Positions 10,174 to 22,669 are shown, counted from the first letter of the stretch. The stretch is 64,000 bases of DNA from Haematobia irritans (GCF_050003625.1 NC_134398.1:82616003-82680002), one strand, 5' to 3'. The notes: generated from the sequence alone by a model not told the origin. Numbers and translations: made by a program.

Positions 10174-11588
10174 CCCAATAAACAGAAACGTTTGAAAAAT
10201 ACTAAAATTCAATAATTTTTCATTCATTTTTTTTCAAAGGATAAGGGTAATATTCAAATTGAGTAATTGTTGAGAAAATCGCGTTGAAGTCAACGCTAAA
10301 TTTCTAGGTATTTTGCATAATTTATGAATTTTTTTCGTTAAAAAATATAATAATATTAAAAATAACATTAATAATATATAAAAATAATGATATAATACCA
10401 ATCAAAACATAATTATCTTATTAAACGTATTAATAAATAAAACTACTACAACTTTCAATATCCTAAAAATTTGTACATGTATAATTCCATTTCGATTTGG
10501 TGTCACATAACTATTTATTAATTAATATGCTGGCAATTTTAAATAATTACTATCGAGGAACTTGCTGGCCTGCATGTTAGAATATATTCATCATCCCGAA
10601 GTTCTTGATATAGGAATTATTGTACTTTGTTTTAATTGGTTGCACTTTGAAAGTTTTCTCGAAACTTTTCTATGTAGTTTCTTTCATCATTTTTTCATCG
10701 GCCAACATCTTCCAAGATTATAGCATCCAATGATTTTAGTTTTCTGCACACAATCGAGTTTAGTGATTTCCATTACGTTTTCATTTCTGTTTTTATTTTG
10801 AATTACTAATTATATTTTTGTATTTCTTCCAACTGACCCACAAAATCCACAAAAATTCGATTTCCTCAAGAAAGTTGGAGTCACAAAATTGTTATGAAAC
10901 TCATTAAAATTCGGCAATTTGCAAGGAACGTGCTGGTCAGAAAATTAGAATAAATTTCCAGCAATATGAATTCACACAATAACAAATTAAACCGATGATG
11001 GGACGTAAATTAAACTATCGATGTGATGCGAATTATCATCTAGTAGTTGTTGATATGGGTAAGCATAAATAAAGTTTAATTGGTTGCACTTTGATTTATG
11101 CAAACTTTCTCTTATCGATAAGCCACTATCATTTTTCATCGGTCAGCCTCTTAATGTTTCCAAGAATGCAGCATCCAAAGATTTTGTTGTCTGCAAAGAG
11201 ATTTGAGTTTAGTGACTTCCTTAAAGTTTTCAATTCGCGTTTTATTTTTACTTACCAATTATTATAAAATATTTTGAATAATTTCAGTTGATTATCAAAA
11301 AATTTCTACATTTTTTTATTTCATTCACGAACTTCGTTGCACAAAGTAGTATTGAAAACAATGTGGTTTTTTCGTTGCATTTCAGGGTAGCGTTTTGTTA
11401 AAGTTTTCTCCAATTATCTTCAACACATTTTCAAAGTTTTCGTCAACATTGGAAGTAATTTGCAAACAATTTGAAAATGTATTGAAGATGACCCGTTTCA
11501 AGTCAAGTTGAATTTATGTTGTAAATGATATTTATCCTCAAACTGAAAAGGTGTTGCATTTGAAAAACGCTCATCCCGTGTTTATTGT
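10174..11588 (-). mobile_element. AATAAACA-TIR non-autonomous element, copy 1 (about 1.4 kb)
   Basis: The ends read CCCAATAAACA and GTGTTTATTG, forming short TIRs. In inverted orientation most of the interior matches 20,210-22,413, the second copy, which is about 1.44 kb after its nested MITE is subtracted. Both copies contain an internal imperfect duplication around TGCAGACAA/CTTTGCAG and CATCAC. There is no transposase ORF. Confidence 0.7.
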
Positions 11589-11769
11589 TTTAGTTTTATA
11601 TTTATGTAACGGTAAATCCACATACATATGTGAACAATATTGACCCTGTGTTAATGTTGTGTAACAATTTCAATGAACTTAAATTGTTGTTATAATTATT
11701 AGACGATATCTTCTTACAGATTTTTCATCAATATTTTGGATTTCTTATCTATTAGCTTATTTTTGCGGT

Positions 11770-13219
11770 GGGAAAAGCCAAAGGAACAGAATGTCGTAAA
11801 AGATTTAGAAGAAGGAGCCCCATATCGAGAGATCGCTAAAAAATAAAACATATCAGTTGAATTTATAAATACAATAAAAAAAATCAATAATTTAGAAATT
11901 ATTCACACCAAAAAAAAATTTTCTGATTCAATCACCAAATTAATTGATCCAATTAATTTTTTAATTGAAATGTCTTCAATCACGAAAATTATAGTATCAA
12001 TCATAGTTTTAATTGGGCATAGAAAAAATGCTTGATTAAAAAATTAATTGATTTTCAAATTAATTTCAATTAATTTTTTAATTGATTCAATTAAAAATTT
12101 CATTGATGTTGATTGCAAAACTCAATTAACTTATTAATTAAAAAAGGTAACTATTTTTAATTACTTTCTGAATTGGCTTAGAGTTTTTATTTGGATTAAC
12201 AAATGGTTGTTTGAAATACATTTTTAATTAAAAATTAAAAAAAAAAATTAGCACTTTTTTTAACTGAGTCTTCCGAATTTGATTAAAAAGTTAATTGTAT
12301 CAATTAATTTTTTAATTAAAAATTTAAAAATTTTCAATCATTGACTTAATTAACTTAATGCTTCTATCATGATTAAAAAGTTAATTGTATCAATTAATTT
12401 ATTAATTGAAAAAATTTTCAACGTCAATTAACTTTTTAATTGGAAATATTTTGGTGATATTTTTTTCTGTGTTGGTCGCGGTTGATCGTTACCTGTGCAG
12501 TAAATACAGCTGTTGAGGTCAAGCAAATATTAAATGAGGAACATAACTTAAACGTAAGTATCAAAACTGTTCGTAGAAGCTTGAAAGCCAGTGCATTAGT
12601 AGCCAGAGCAAAGCCTAAAAAGACGCGTTTGACCGACAAAACGCCTAGACTAGCAAAAAATACGAAAACTACACAATAGACGATTGGAAGCGGGTAACTT
12701 TGTCAGATGAGACAAAAATCAATCGAATTGGCTCTGATGGACGGCAGTGGACATGGGCGGATAAAAGCGTTGGAGTTAAAGAGCGAAATATTTGCCAAAC
12801 ATTAAAATTTGGAGGTGGCTCATTAATGGACGAAGTACTTCGCCGAATAGGAGGTAAAATGTGTGCAGCGGACTATATCACCATTCTTGAAGACTGGACA
12901 AAACGACACCTTTATGCAGGATAACAATGCTAAGCATACTGCGAAAAAGGCTAAGAAGTGGTTCGAAGAAAATTGTATCAAGCTTTTAGATTGGCCTCCC
13001 CAATCGGCCGATTTAAACCCAATCGAACATATTTGGTCCATTTTAAAAAGAAAGATTTTTGCTAAAAAGCATCCGCCTAAGACCCTTGATGAACTTTGGG
13101 ACTGTTTTATTGAAGCCTGGGTAAATATTTATCCAGAATTGCTAAATAAACTCGTAAAGAGTATGCCAAAAAGTATAAAAGCAGTTAAGAAAGCACGTGG
13201 AGGTCACACAAAATACTGA
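11770..13219 (+). pseudogene. Tc1-like transposase (DD34E), broken by MITE insertion, stops and frameshifts
   Basis: The N-terminal helix-turn-helix is recognisable as DLEEGAPYREIAKK, then a stop codon, at about 11,800-11,845. After the MITE at 11,902-12,472 the second helix-turn-helix continues (VEVKQILNEEHNL, about 12,500-12,680). The catalytic core is present: SDETKINR (first Asp, about 12,700), MQDNNAKHTA (second Asp) and SADLNPIEHIW (Glu, 34 residues further on). The frame ends at 13,219. Frame changes occur near 12,680 and 12,900, so no single protein can be made. All three catalytic residues survive, which suggests fairly recent death. Confidence 0.85.
11902..12472. mobile_element. AT-rich ATTAATTG-type MITE inside the Tc1 transposase
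   Basis: Ends read CACACCAAAAAAAAATTTTC and GATATTTTTTTCTGTGTTGG. The interior is dense in AATTAATTG / TTTTTAATTG motifs on both strands. It splits the transposase coding sequence. Related copies are at 39,979 onward, 42,680-42,990 and 60,139-60,432. Confidence 0.65.
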
Positions 13220-13444
13220 TAGAAATGAAATATGACTTTTCCGCTAGGGATCACAATTAAGCCCCTGTATTAATATGTGCTAAAACATTATTTTCAAATA
13301 ATAATTTTAAGTTTCTGTATTTTTGTATTCATTAATAGGAATGTATTTAAAACAATAAAAAAAGTTGACATTAAAGTGAATAAAATAAAAAGTTTTGTTA
13401 CATTTTCTTAAAAACTTTTATTTCATGAACTACCCTTACAGTAT

Positions 13445-14130
13445 GTTTGTATGTTCCGGGTAAGCTCGGAAACAGCTGGTCCAATTTACTTGAAACTTTC
13501 AGAGATCGTAAGGGGCGCTCATGTGGTGAAAATAGGGTACCTCATTTTTTGACACCTGGTCGCGGAGGGGGAGCTCCCCTTTGTCCGACTTTATGAAAAT
13601 TGGACCAAAGTTGACCGATTTGCTTGAAATTTTCACTGAAGGTTGGGGTTGGCATCTAGACAAAGATCCTCTACTTTATTTTTCGATATTTGGTCGCGGA
13701 GTGAGGCTTCCCTTTTGTCCGACGTTTTTTAAAGTACAGTGAAAAAACTAAATATCTGATATTTACAGAGAACTTGCAGTGAGGTTATGAAATTAATATG
13801 TGGTATCTGATGTGTTCATATGTGGACGGGGAGAGGGACTTCCCCTTGCCCGACATTTGGAAACTTGGAACAAATTTATCCGATTTGCTTCAAATTTTCA
13901 GGGAAGGTTGAAGGAGGCGTCTAGACAAAGAACGGCGACTTTATTTTTAGATATTTGGTCGGGAAGGGGAACCTCCCCTCTGCCCGACCTTTTAAGGTAC
14001 TATGAAAACAAAAATAAAGTCCACCGACTGAAATTTTACGGAAAAACAGGGTGAGGTTATGAAATTTATATTAGGTTCCTAATTGTTTAATATTTCGTCG
14101 AGGAAAAATAAAAGGGCATAGGGCGACATC
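13445..14130. repeat. Imperfect internal tandem repeat with CTCCCCTTTGTCCGAC units
   Basis: Units containing TTTGGTCGCGGAG, GGCTTCCCTTTTGTCCGAC, GATTTGCTTGAAATTTTC, AGGTTATGAAATT and CATCTAGACAAAGA recur two to three times across this stretch with heavy divergence. The ORF at 13,800-14,054 is a by-product. Family not recognised. Confidence 0.5.
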
Positions 14131-14135
14131 CGCTT

Positions 14136-14344
14136 CCCTGCCAGCATGTCAAAGTTCCATTTCATCCTCATCGCTACCACAGACTCGTAAGTGACACTGC
14201 AACAATCGCCAACTGTGATGGGAGAAGCGTATGAAAAAGTATAAAATGTACATGAAAGTATTTTGCCCTCACTATAGTTACAAGAGCCATTTTATATTTT
14301 GTGAAACACCAACCGCAACTAGCTTATTATAAATTATTTAAATT
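14136..14344 (-). repeat. Truncated CCCTGCCA-type MITE (minus orientation)
   Basis: Begins CCCTGCCAGCATGTCAAAGT and continues through CATCCTCATCGCTACCACAG, the reverse complement of the right end of the copy at 34,664-35,448. Homology is lost at about 14,344, where LINE sequence starts. Confidence 0.75.
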
Positions 14345-16030
14345 ATGTATCCGAAGAGAAGGAGCGTAGACGGTACTACACGGAGCCTTTTAGTGGTATG
14401 GGTACCTCACAGATGTGGAGAGTTCTCCGTGAAGGAGGTTGTATATATAGTGATGATGATTTGCACGGCGCATCTTTTGATGTGTATGATCTCAATAATT
14501 TCTTCGTTTTGTCGAACTCGAATGTATCAGACAGACCGGATTTGAGAAGTGAATTGTTTTCTGATTCGTGCTTTTTTTGATTGTGTTTTCGAGGAGGATA
14601 TTGTCAGGGCTATGGACCGTGTTAAATCTGGCTCTCTTGGCGTAGATGCTATTCCCATGAAATTTATTAAGACATTTTTCCCTTATATTCCTCGGTGTCT
14701 ATTTCACCTATTTAACACTATGTTTATGACATCTGTTTTCCCCACCGCCTGGAAGAGAGCTCGGATTATCCCTATTCCGAAGAGTAGGAATGTGACTTGT
14801 ATTAATGATATGAGACCAATTAGTATTCTCCCAGCTCTATCCAAGATTGCCGAACATTTAATTAAGAGACAGATAAAGGAATATGTTGATGACCGTCAGA
14901 TGCTTAGCAGTTTTCAGTAAGGTTTTCGGACAGGATTACCTTAAGCTGATTGGTAAATTGAGGACCAAATTTTTATTTAGTTCTGATGCCTGTAAATTGA
15001 TTTTTTCGTACTTATCAGGCCGCTCCCAATTTGTCCAATTTGATGGCATTACGTACGATACACTTGCAATTCTATATCTCAATGACCTTTGTAGCTGCAT
15101 TCCAAAGTACTGTATTCCTTTTCTGTATGCTGATGACATCCATCTCTTTTTCCATAATAGTTGTATTTCTCAGCTTCAAACAGGTGTTGACTGTGCCTTG
15201 AATATGGTTGGTTCTTGGTTGGAGTCAAATAACTTAGATTTCAATGTCTCGAAATTCAAATACTTGCTTTTTGGACCAGTACGTGAACAGCCGTGGAGAA
15301 TTGTTGTTACTTATAAAGGTACGCCAGTTACAGGTGTTGATGAGATGAAAGTTTGTGTGTTTTTCTAGACGGAAAACTTAATTTTGGGGCCCATATTGAT
15401 TACTTGTTTTCACAGGTATTAATTTCCCTACGTAGTCTCTACAGCACTAACATGTATTTACCCTTGTTTGTCAGGAGAAACCTTGCATTTGGTTTACTTA
15501 TGTCGAATATTTGCTACTGTATTGAAGAGATTTCCGGTACGACTGGGGAGAATATGCATAGTCTGGAAAGGTTATTCAATATGGTAGTATGTTTTGTGTT
15601 CAGTTTGGGTCGATTTGACCACGTTTCGGAATAAGCTATTGAATTCCTTGGGATGCCTTTTCCACTGTACGTTCAATTGCGGAACCTGATCTTCTTTTAT
15701 AGGGCCATCCAATGTGAATCTAGGTTGCTTTTTCTTGATAAGGTTTTTTCTTCAGATCGACTCGCAATCCACAGATTATGTTGCATCGTATATCGCATTC
15801 TATATGTGAACGTTCCTTCATTGTCCGCGTTGCTCTTATATGGAATAGACTACCTTTAAACCTTCGCAGTTTCAATTTTCCTATTAATGTTTTTAGAGCT
15901 AGGTTCTTGGAGTTTTCTTTACCACGAATATAATCATTGTTATCGCATTATCATCGGGTGTTCCATAACTCTAAATACACATTTGCAAGTCCTTTGGCTG
16001 GGGAGCCATTTTTCAACGCTTAGTAGGAGA
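14345..16030 (+). pseudogene. 5'-truncated, frameshifted LINE ORF2 relic
   Basis: The relic starts in the linker between endonuclease and RT (SERRRSRRYY-like, about 14,360) and can be followed to the C-terminus (ICERSFIVRVALIWN, about 15,800-15,860). RT landmarks are VGS/LGVDAIPMKFIK, DMRPISILPALSKIAEH (about 14,812), a collapsed block A region near 14,900 where SGFR and most of the following segment are deleted, FLYADDIHLF (about 15,125) and LDGKLNFGAH. At least four frame changes and an internal deletion occur. The endonuclease-RT linker matches the LINE at 49,888 closely, so both belong to one subfamily distinct from the 2,395-7,211 copy. Confidence 0.85.
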
Positions 16031-17333
16031 TATCTACTATATCTTAATATATATTTAACATTTAGTATACTTACAATGTTACGGTTACCCTAATGCAACA
16101 AAGGAGCAACTCACACACCAGCCAGCACAATCGCTTCCCAGAGGAGGTCCATCCCGTTGCCCTTGTCCAGGTCCGTATCAATAAATATACATGTATAAAA
16201 ACAACAAATTTACTCACTCTAATACACACATTCTTCCAAACAGGGGACAAGATGTTATATCCCAGCCGCCCGCCCTACCATGACCACTCGAACTCCACAA
16301 AATCTTACCGAATGGTCCCACAAGTCCGCTCACATCACAACTTACATCCCGCGCTCACCTACCCCTTTCAGAATAATTTACCACATCATAATCTTCGTTA
16401 CAATTTCAAATCACATTATAAAAATTTTATTTAGAACAATATATGTAACCCTAATCTCTAATTTAATAAATTTGAACACATATAAGTTACAGTATTTAAA
16501 ATAAATTATTTTTACCGAAAATAAATTAATAAAAAAAAAAGTAGAAAAAAAATCAAGATTATTGAAATGGAGTATTATATATATGTAAAAAAAAACACTA
16601 GGTGAGAATCATTAATATGTGAAATGCACAATATCAAACATTTAAACTCAAAAACGCCTAGAACCTACAAAAGTTTTCAATGCCCAATTTCTGGCTGACC
16701 ATAGTCTAAAAATACTAATCTAAATAAGGGAGCTCTCTTATATTAGATTTTTGGATCTTTTCCACTTTAAATCCACATTTACAAACCACTACAAACAAAA
16801 AGAAAACTATTGTAGTCCCTACGACGAATAAAAAAAAAACGTAAAAAGGATACAAAAACTAGCCTATTGGCCAAACACAAAAAAAATATTTAAATCAATT
16901 TCACTAAAAGAGTATATAAAAATAACTACAATACGTTGATAAAAAATACATATACAATAACTTAAGAACTAGTTTTTGATTGTATGTTGGTTTTTCATTT
17001 AGATCTTTTACTTTGGGCATGAATAATTAGCCCATATGATAAAACCGATTTAACCGGGTTATTGTCTGCACAAAGACTTGGTTTCCCACACACTCTCACT
17101 CAGAGTGGTGAATATATATATGTATATTTATGTTTCTTGAAGTGTTCCCAGAACGGTGGTCAACAATTTTTAACGGTCACTAGGGGAGCACTTACTTGAC
17201 GGCCACCCCTGTATCTATCGCCACGTAACGCAGACTTTCAATCTATCGTTCTATTATTCGTGCTGATTCTATGAGGACTGACCCGCACTACTTTATCGAT
17301 AGTTTATCGCTGAGTTAAAAATAATGGTTTGTC
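16031..17333. other. No gene recognised; C-rich then AT-rich sequence
   Basis: 16,090-16,430 is unusually C-rich on the plus strand, and its open frames have no recognisable domains. It could be the UTR of an unidentified retroelement. The rest is AT-rich. Confidence 0.4.
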
Positions 17334-17540
17334 CTACCTTAATCTTCGTACAAACTTGTCTGGCTCTTGCTGTGCCCTAAGGACATTCAATGGGATTCCC
17401 TTTTTGCCACTTTCCTTATAACGACTGGTTGAAATGTTTGCCTGCCAGAAAAAAAAGCGAGCCTCCTGATACCCAGGAGGCAGTTTGTACCTATATGGAT
17501 AGAAGTCATGTTCAAAATCCAATTTCCAACATATCCAAGT
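17334..17540 (-). other. Unrecognised open frame ending at a splice-donor-like site
   Basis: On the minus strand a frame of about 68 codons (containing DFYPYRYKLPPGYQEA and IPLNVLRAQQEPDKF) runs to AG|GTAGGAC at about 17,332. It lacks an in-frame ATG, and an in-frame stop lies just upstream. The codon usage looks coding-like and the donor fits an exon. I do not recognise the protein and cannot find the partner exons. It may be an exon of a host gene or part of a retroelement. Confidence 0.25.
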
Positions 17541-18193
17541 TATTCGATTAAACTTACGTTGATTTTATTAGATTGGGAATTATAAGTAAGTATCCTGTCT
17601 GCTAGACACCTCCTAACATTCACTTGGTTCGCCCTCTGACAAAAAAAAATTATTCAAAAAAAACAATTTTTCAATATTCACTTTTTAAAATTTACATCAA
17701 TTAGCAGCACAAAAACGAACCTTTATGCATAAAAAACACTTTTCCCAACTTCACTTTATATGTATACTGCACTACTTTTGAATACAGATATATGCCTATG
17801 CTCAGCACAACAAAAAATGGCAAACTATCAGCTCGCCAAAACGCTTTCCACCCTTTTATAGCGACGCCGCGATACCTCAATACTTCCAGCGATCGCCATC
17901 ATTATAGCCATTTAATTTATCGCTTCAATTCCTTCTTAATATATTTCACTAGTGGCACTTCTCTTTCAAAACTCTTAAATTTCTCGTTTTCCTCTTAACG
18001 ATAATTTCATGAATGAAACCTGCATTACCCGGCATGCACTAATCACTACTACACTTTACTACGGGGTTGCCTTGCGAGGTTGGCAACACTACGTTATGAA
18101 CACATCCACCCCCTGTCAATGGGAAAACGTCAAAAAGCTTCTCCTCGTTGTAGCGTCGACATGCTACTTTTTATTTCTTCCTACATTTCTAAT
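17541..18193. other. Unassigned sequence, no ORF supported
   Basis: Moderately C-rich on the plus strand (ACCCTTTTATAGCGACGCCG near 17,850). No element ends or coding regions could be fixed. Confidence 0.4.
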
Positions 18194-18317
18194 GGCCAGT
18201 TTCTCATCCCCCGATTAATTTTAACCGGTGGATAGACCTCCGGTTAGTAAAATTTTTGTATGGGATCAGCTGTTTTATCGACACGATAAATAATAACAAG
18301 ACATTGAGAAACTGGCC
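18194..18317. mobile_element. Short GGCCAGTTTCTCA-TIR MITE (124 bp)
   Basis: Starts GGCCAGTTTCTCAT and ends ATTGAGAAACTGGCC, a 13-14 bp terminal inverted repeat. The right half recurs at 46,097-46,170 (GGATCAGCTGTTTTATCG then GACATTGAGAAACTGGCC). No ORF. Confidence 0.8.
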
Positions 18318-18395
18318 CTAAAATTTATTAACCTATTTTTTCTTTTTTTTATTTTCAGGTTCCTTGGACTGCTCTGGTGGAATGGCTATGACTGA

Positions 18396-18637
18396 TGCGC
18401 TTTACAGACTATCAGTTATTCCGGACGGAATGTCGGTGTTTGTAAGGAATCTTACAGTGTGTCGGATCGATACGACTTGTCGGCGATGACTAAATAATCG
18501 GTAAATGTGTTAACGATCCCATAAACATGCAGCAGTATCGATTATGCCTTCGGACTTAACTTATAATGTGAAAAATATATGGGATATGTTCGACACGAGC
18601 ACTGTCGTCCGGAATAACTGATAGTCTGTAAAGCGCA
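18396..18637. mobile_element. 242-bp TGCGCTTTACAG MITE, copy A, TSD TGA
   Basis: Terminal inverted repeats of 31 bases or more begin TGCGCTTTACAGACTATCAG. TGA flanks both sides (18,393-18,395 and 18,638-18,640). The interior is shared with 22,670-22,911, 33,488-33,729 and 35,560-35,801, all 242 bp. The 3-bp target duplications and TIRs point to a PIF/Harbinger-like non-autonomous family (inference). Confidence 0.92.
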
Positions 18638-18640
18638 TGA

Positions 18641-19160
18641 TGGAGAACCCCGTGATAGAGGCATTCGACGGACATAGAGTGTTTATCTGCCACAGGAGTC
18701 TCCAGCAGCCACAGTCATTTTCCCAGACTACTCAACATGGGTTCGGGGCAAGTCGCGGTAAAACCCAACCGCAAAGGAGGCTTCCCTGCCAAGGATGAAT
18801 GCCACCAAACGAAAAGGCCATCCCAACGATACAACATAAAGAAATCAAAAAAAACTAATATCTAACCAAACTAATCCCCCCAAAACCAAAACACAAAACT
18901 ATCATACTAACCTCCCCTTACAAAAAAAAAAAAACACAAAAAAAAACAAAAGTATAATTGGACACGTTGGCTCATTGTGGGCACTTGACCAACCCTCCGC
19001 GGTGTCCGAAGCTCTCTCCAGTCCCCCCATCACCAGCATAAATTGGGGACTGGCGAAATATTGTGGCATCGAGGCCGCCACGTAGGCGACAAGGCCTTAC
19101 CTAAAGTACCCCCCACGCAAAATTTTTTTTCGTCCTGGACTTAGCCTCACACGCAACAAC
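18641..19160. other. GC-richer unassigned block
   Basis: Two GC-rich segments (18,641-18,830 and 18,960-19,130) are separated by an A/C-rich spacer. A plus-strand frame from ATG 18,640 runs about 53 codons (VIEAFDGHRVFICHR, SLQQPQSFSQTTQHG) before a stop. This resembles retroelement UTR or gag-like sequence, but I cannot assign it. Confidence 0.35.
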
Positions 19161-19324
19161 AATTTATAAATATTTTTTATTATTATTTCTATTTACTACA
19201 CCATTGTCTTAAAGGTTTTATCTAGTTTGTTTATATACCATTGTAGAAGTTTATATTTTATTACAATTTTGAGTGACGCAGGATTTTAGGTCTATTTATT
19301 GACTTTTGAAATGAAAATCGATAA

Positions 19325-19440
19325 TGAAGTGCAGAAATTTTGCAGACACGCTGCCTCCATCGAGAATAAAAGCACTGGCTGATAGACGCTGCAACATGTA
19401 ACTTGCCACTTGTAAATCCACATCATTCTATTATTAATGA
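19325..19440 (-). repeat. Diverged fragment of CCCTGCCA-type MITE
   Basis: GCAGACACGCTGCCTCCAT then TGATAGACGCTGCAACATGT and TAACTTGCCACTTGTAA are the diverged reverse complement of the MITE interior at about 21,060-21,150. Confidence 0.65.
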
Positions 19441-19465
19441 AAAAATATGTTAAATGTGTTGTGAT

Positions 19466-19946
19466 ACACTAATAGCAAAAAATACGCTCCATAGTCGTGA
19501 ACGGATGGTGATAAAATGAAACGGAAACGTTCACAAAAAAATCAAAACGAAATGTTCTCAATTTCGTCCACGGGCGTTCACGATTTCATGAACGGCATTC
19601 GTTTTTATTTGGCCACGAAACGTTTTAAAATAATCGTTAGACATTATTATGGCAACTCCCTCGGTGGTGCAATGTGCTAAGGCGACTATTAACGCGTATG
19701 GTGCAGAAAACACAAGTTCGAGTCACGGTAGCGAAAATCTTTTTTTAATTTTGTTTATAAATTCGTAACCATAACGTTTTCAGATCGTGAACGCTGGTTG
19801 TTATTTCGACAACGCATGGTGTAATTTTACCGTTGTCAGATTGACACCGCCTGTTCTCCGTTTGACACCACATGTGTTTTGATTCACTTTCATGAACGAA
19901 TCGTTTTGAAATGAGCAAGCCGTGCATGATTTTTTCTATGAGTGTA
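19466..19946. mobile_element. TACACTMATAG-TIR element with an internal tRNA-like segment
   Basis: Ends read TACACTAATAGCAAAAAAT and (reverse complement) TACACTCATAGAAAAAATC. Inside, 19,655-19,735 has a box A-like GTGGTGCAATGTGCTAAGG and a box B-like AAGTTCGAGTCACGG. No protein-coding frame is supported. Confidence 0.6.
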
Positions 19947-20059
19947 GTGGTATAAATGTAATATTTATAAGAATTTAAACATTTTAACAAATATTAAAGC
20001 TCTTTCCGATTTCTTGGACGGGAAACAGTGATTCATTGTATGTTTTTGAATATAATGCT

Positions 20060-20140
20060 TAATTTTCCAGTATGTTGAGGAGAAGGATACCTTTACTTGA
20101 CAAACCACACTTAAAATTCACAGAAATGAAATAGAAATGT
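20060..20140 (+). repeat. Partial GGAGAAGGATNCC repeat
   Basis: TGAGGAGAAGGATACC and CACACTTAAAATTCACAG recur at 48,765-48,815 as GGGGAGAAGGATGCC and CACACTTAAAATTCACAG. Function and class unknown. Confidence 0.45.
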
Positions 20141-20209
20141 ATTGTTACGAATTTGATAATTATAGATATAAGTTTATTTAAATTTTCGCTATCACTTGTT
20201 GGAATCATC

Positions 20210-22413
20210 CCCAATAAACACAGGATGAGCGTTTTTCAAATGCAACAACTTTTCAATTTGAGGGTAAATATAATTTTCAACATAAATTCAACATGACTTG
20301 AAATAGCTCATCTTCAATACATCTTCAAATTGTTTGCGAATTACTTTCAATTTGCCAAAATGTTGACGAAATCTTTGAAAAGGTATTGAAGATAATATGA
20401 GAAAACTTTGACAAAACACTACCCTAAAATGCAACGAAAAAACCATGTGGTTTTCAATACTTATTTGTGCAACGAAGTTCGTGGTCAATTGCAAGAAATA
20501 AAAAAATGGAAAATTTTACACAAATAAATAGTTTATAAAAATAGGTAAGTGAAAATAAAAAATGAAATAAAACTTTAAGGAAATCACTAAATGTACATCT
20601 CTTTGCAGACAATTAAAATTATGGATTCTACGTTCTTGAAAACATTAAAAAGCTGACCAATGAAAAAATGGTGGACAATTACCCTGCCAACATTTTTTGA
20701 ATTTGGGGACTCTTTTGAGAATCCCCACTACGTCGAAAACAATCATATACGACATCAAAAACTCGTCGGAAAAGCGCCGTCACTATTGAGAAGTTGTACC
20801 ACGCCAAGTTACTACAAAAATGTTTCGCATGAGTGCAATTATTAGGTGCCTTTATAGATCAATTTAGAACGACGCCAATAAGGGACCCTCCAAACAATCA
20901 GAAAAAGTGCATTTTAAGATAGTTGTAAAAGAATCATTGTGGTCGAGTAAAACACGTTTGTTTAGATATTTATTAATTTGATTAAACATTTAAAAATTCT
21001 TAAAAATATAACATTTATACCACTATCACATTACATTTAACATAATTTTTGGCATTAATGATGATGTTGAGTTACAAGTAGCGAGTTACATGTTGCTGCG
21101 TCTATCAACCAGTGTTTTTATTCCATGGAGGCAGCGTGTCTGTAAAATATCTGAAAAACAATCACTTTATTCCATTTGGAAAATCACCAAATTGTTCACC
21201 AATATACCTTTCACAATTTTAAGCGTATAATCTATGTTTTCAGAACTTTATTTTCGTTTTTATTTAATTAAAATATAACAAGCTGGTTGCGCTTGGCGTT
21301 TCACGAAAAAATGGCTTTTTTAACAGTAGGGATGGCAAATTACTTGCATGTACTTTTTGATGTACCTTTTCATGATGGTTGAAGTGACATTTACGGGTCT
21401 GTGGTAACGATGAGGTTGAAATGGAACTTTGAAATGCTGGCAGGGTAACTGGAGCTGTTTCAAATAGTTTATGATAATTGGTACGTCAATATGAAAAATT
21501 AAATCAACACTTTAGAGAAGTCACTAAATTTAAATCTCTTTGCAGAAAACTAAAATCTTTGGATGCTACATTCTTGCAAACAATAAGAAGCTGATCAATA
21601 AAAATGAGTGGCTTATCGACAAGAAAAAGTTTCCAGAAACATTACAAGTGCAACCAATTAAAATTGTTAGAAACAACAAATTGTTGAAATCAACAACTTC
21701 TGGATGGAAATGTGCATCACATCGTCAGTTTAATTCATATGCTATTATCAGTTTAAAATGGATATTTTGTGAATTTCTCCTACTGGAAATCAATTCTAAC
21801 ACCAGTACGTTCCTAATTTCAAATTGCCCGCATGTTAATAAATTTTAATGCTGTTTTATGACACCAAAAGGAAGGAAATCGAATTATCAATGCAAAAGTG
21901 TTTACTAATAATGTTTAAGATATTTAAAGTTTTGTTGTTTGTTTGTTTTTTGTTTTGTTCTTATTTGTTGATATGTTTAATAAGATTATTATTTATCAAT
22001 TGGTATTGTAGTATATTATGTAGTGTAGTGTATTATTATATATTTTATTTTGATAAAAATGAATAAATTATACAAAATTCATAGAATTTTGGCTTTGACT
22101 TTCAATTTGAAGTGGGGATATCATTCATACAAATTTAGGTTGAAAAGTATTTGCAACGATGTTAATTTTGAATTTGACTCGCATCGAAAATTGTTTGACA
22201 AATTATTGAGTAGCGATGCATTTCAATTTGAGGATAACACTTGAGATATTATTGCTAATGTGTTGAATTTCACTGTTGAGGGTAATGTCTGTTTTTTGTT
22301 GAGAACGCGATTTTCTCAACAATTTCTCAACTTGAATATTACACTAATCCTTTGAAAAAATGTTTGAAAAATTGTTGAAATTTAGCATTTTTCAAACGTT
22401 TGTGTTTTATGGG
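20210..22413 (+). mobile_element. AATAAACA-TIR element, copy 2, split by a MITE
   Basis: Starts CCCAATAAACACAGGATGAG and ends TTTGTGTTTTATGGG. The sequence outside 20,682-21,445 aligns in inverted orientation with 10,174-11,588. The ORFs at 21,540-22,244 lie in AT-rich interior and do not look coding. Confidence 0.7.
20682..21445 (+). mobile_element. 764-bp CCCTGCCA-TIR MITE, copy 1
   Basis: Ends read CCCTGCCAACATTTTTTGAA and TTTGAAATGCTGGCAGGG, an imperfect TIR. A copy of identical length and nearly identical sequence is at 25,071-25,834. Others are at 34,664-35,448 (diverged) and 36,282-36,927 (left end missing). Non-coding. Confidence 0.9.
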
Positions 22414-22669
22414 TCTATTCATTTTCTAGTATTTTCCTGAATTTCTTTTATGTTCTTTTGTTTGCTTACCGAAATGTTAGTTCTTACTCTCTCTCATAGA
22501 ATAGCAACCCCTTTGCTTTGTTATTCTGCATTCTCATTTCATCTCATTGTCTATTGTCATTATTGTTGTTGTTGTAGTAATGCGAGCATATATCTATGTG
22601 AGTGTGTATGTGTTTGGCAGCCACCAGATGAACAACTTAATAGTCGTAGATCCTTCTAGCATTGTCTAA

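Larger units (their letters stand above)
10054..13440 (+). mobile_element. Tc1-like DNA transposon relic carrying two nested elements
   Basis: The ends read TA-CAGTAAGGG at 10,052 and CCCTTACAG-TA at 13,429-13,442, matching over about 8 of 9 bases and flanked by TA, as expected of Tc1/mariner insertion. The transposase lies in the right part (11,770-13,219). Two unrelated insertions split it: a 1.4 kb AATAAACA-type element (10,174-11,588) in the 5' region and an AT-rich MITE (about 11,902-12,472) within the transposase. The left boundary is less certain than the right. Confidence 0.6.

Noticed and set aside
21540..22244. Three consecutive ORFs (102, 72 and 64 codons) as a small gene
   Set aside because: They lie within the AATAAACA-type element, overlap without splice logic, and the frames are not kept in the copy at 10,174-11,588.
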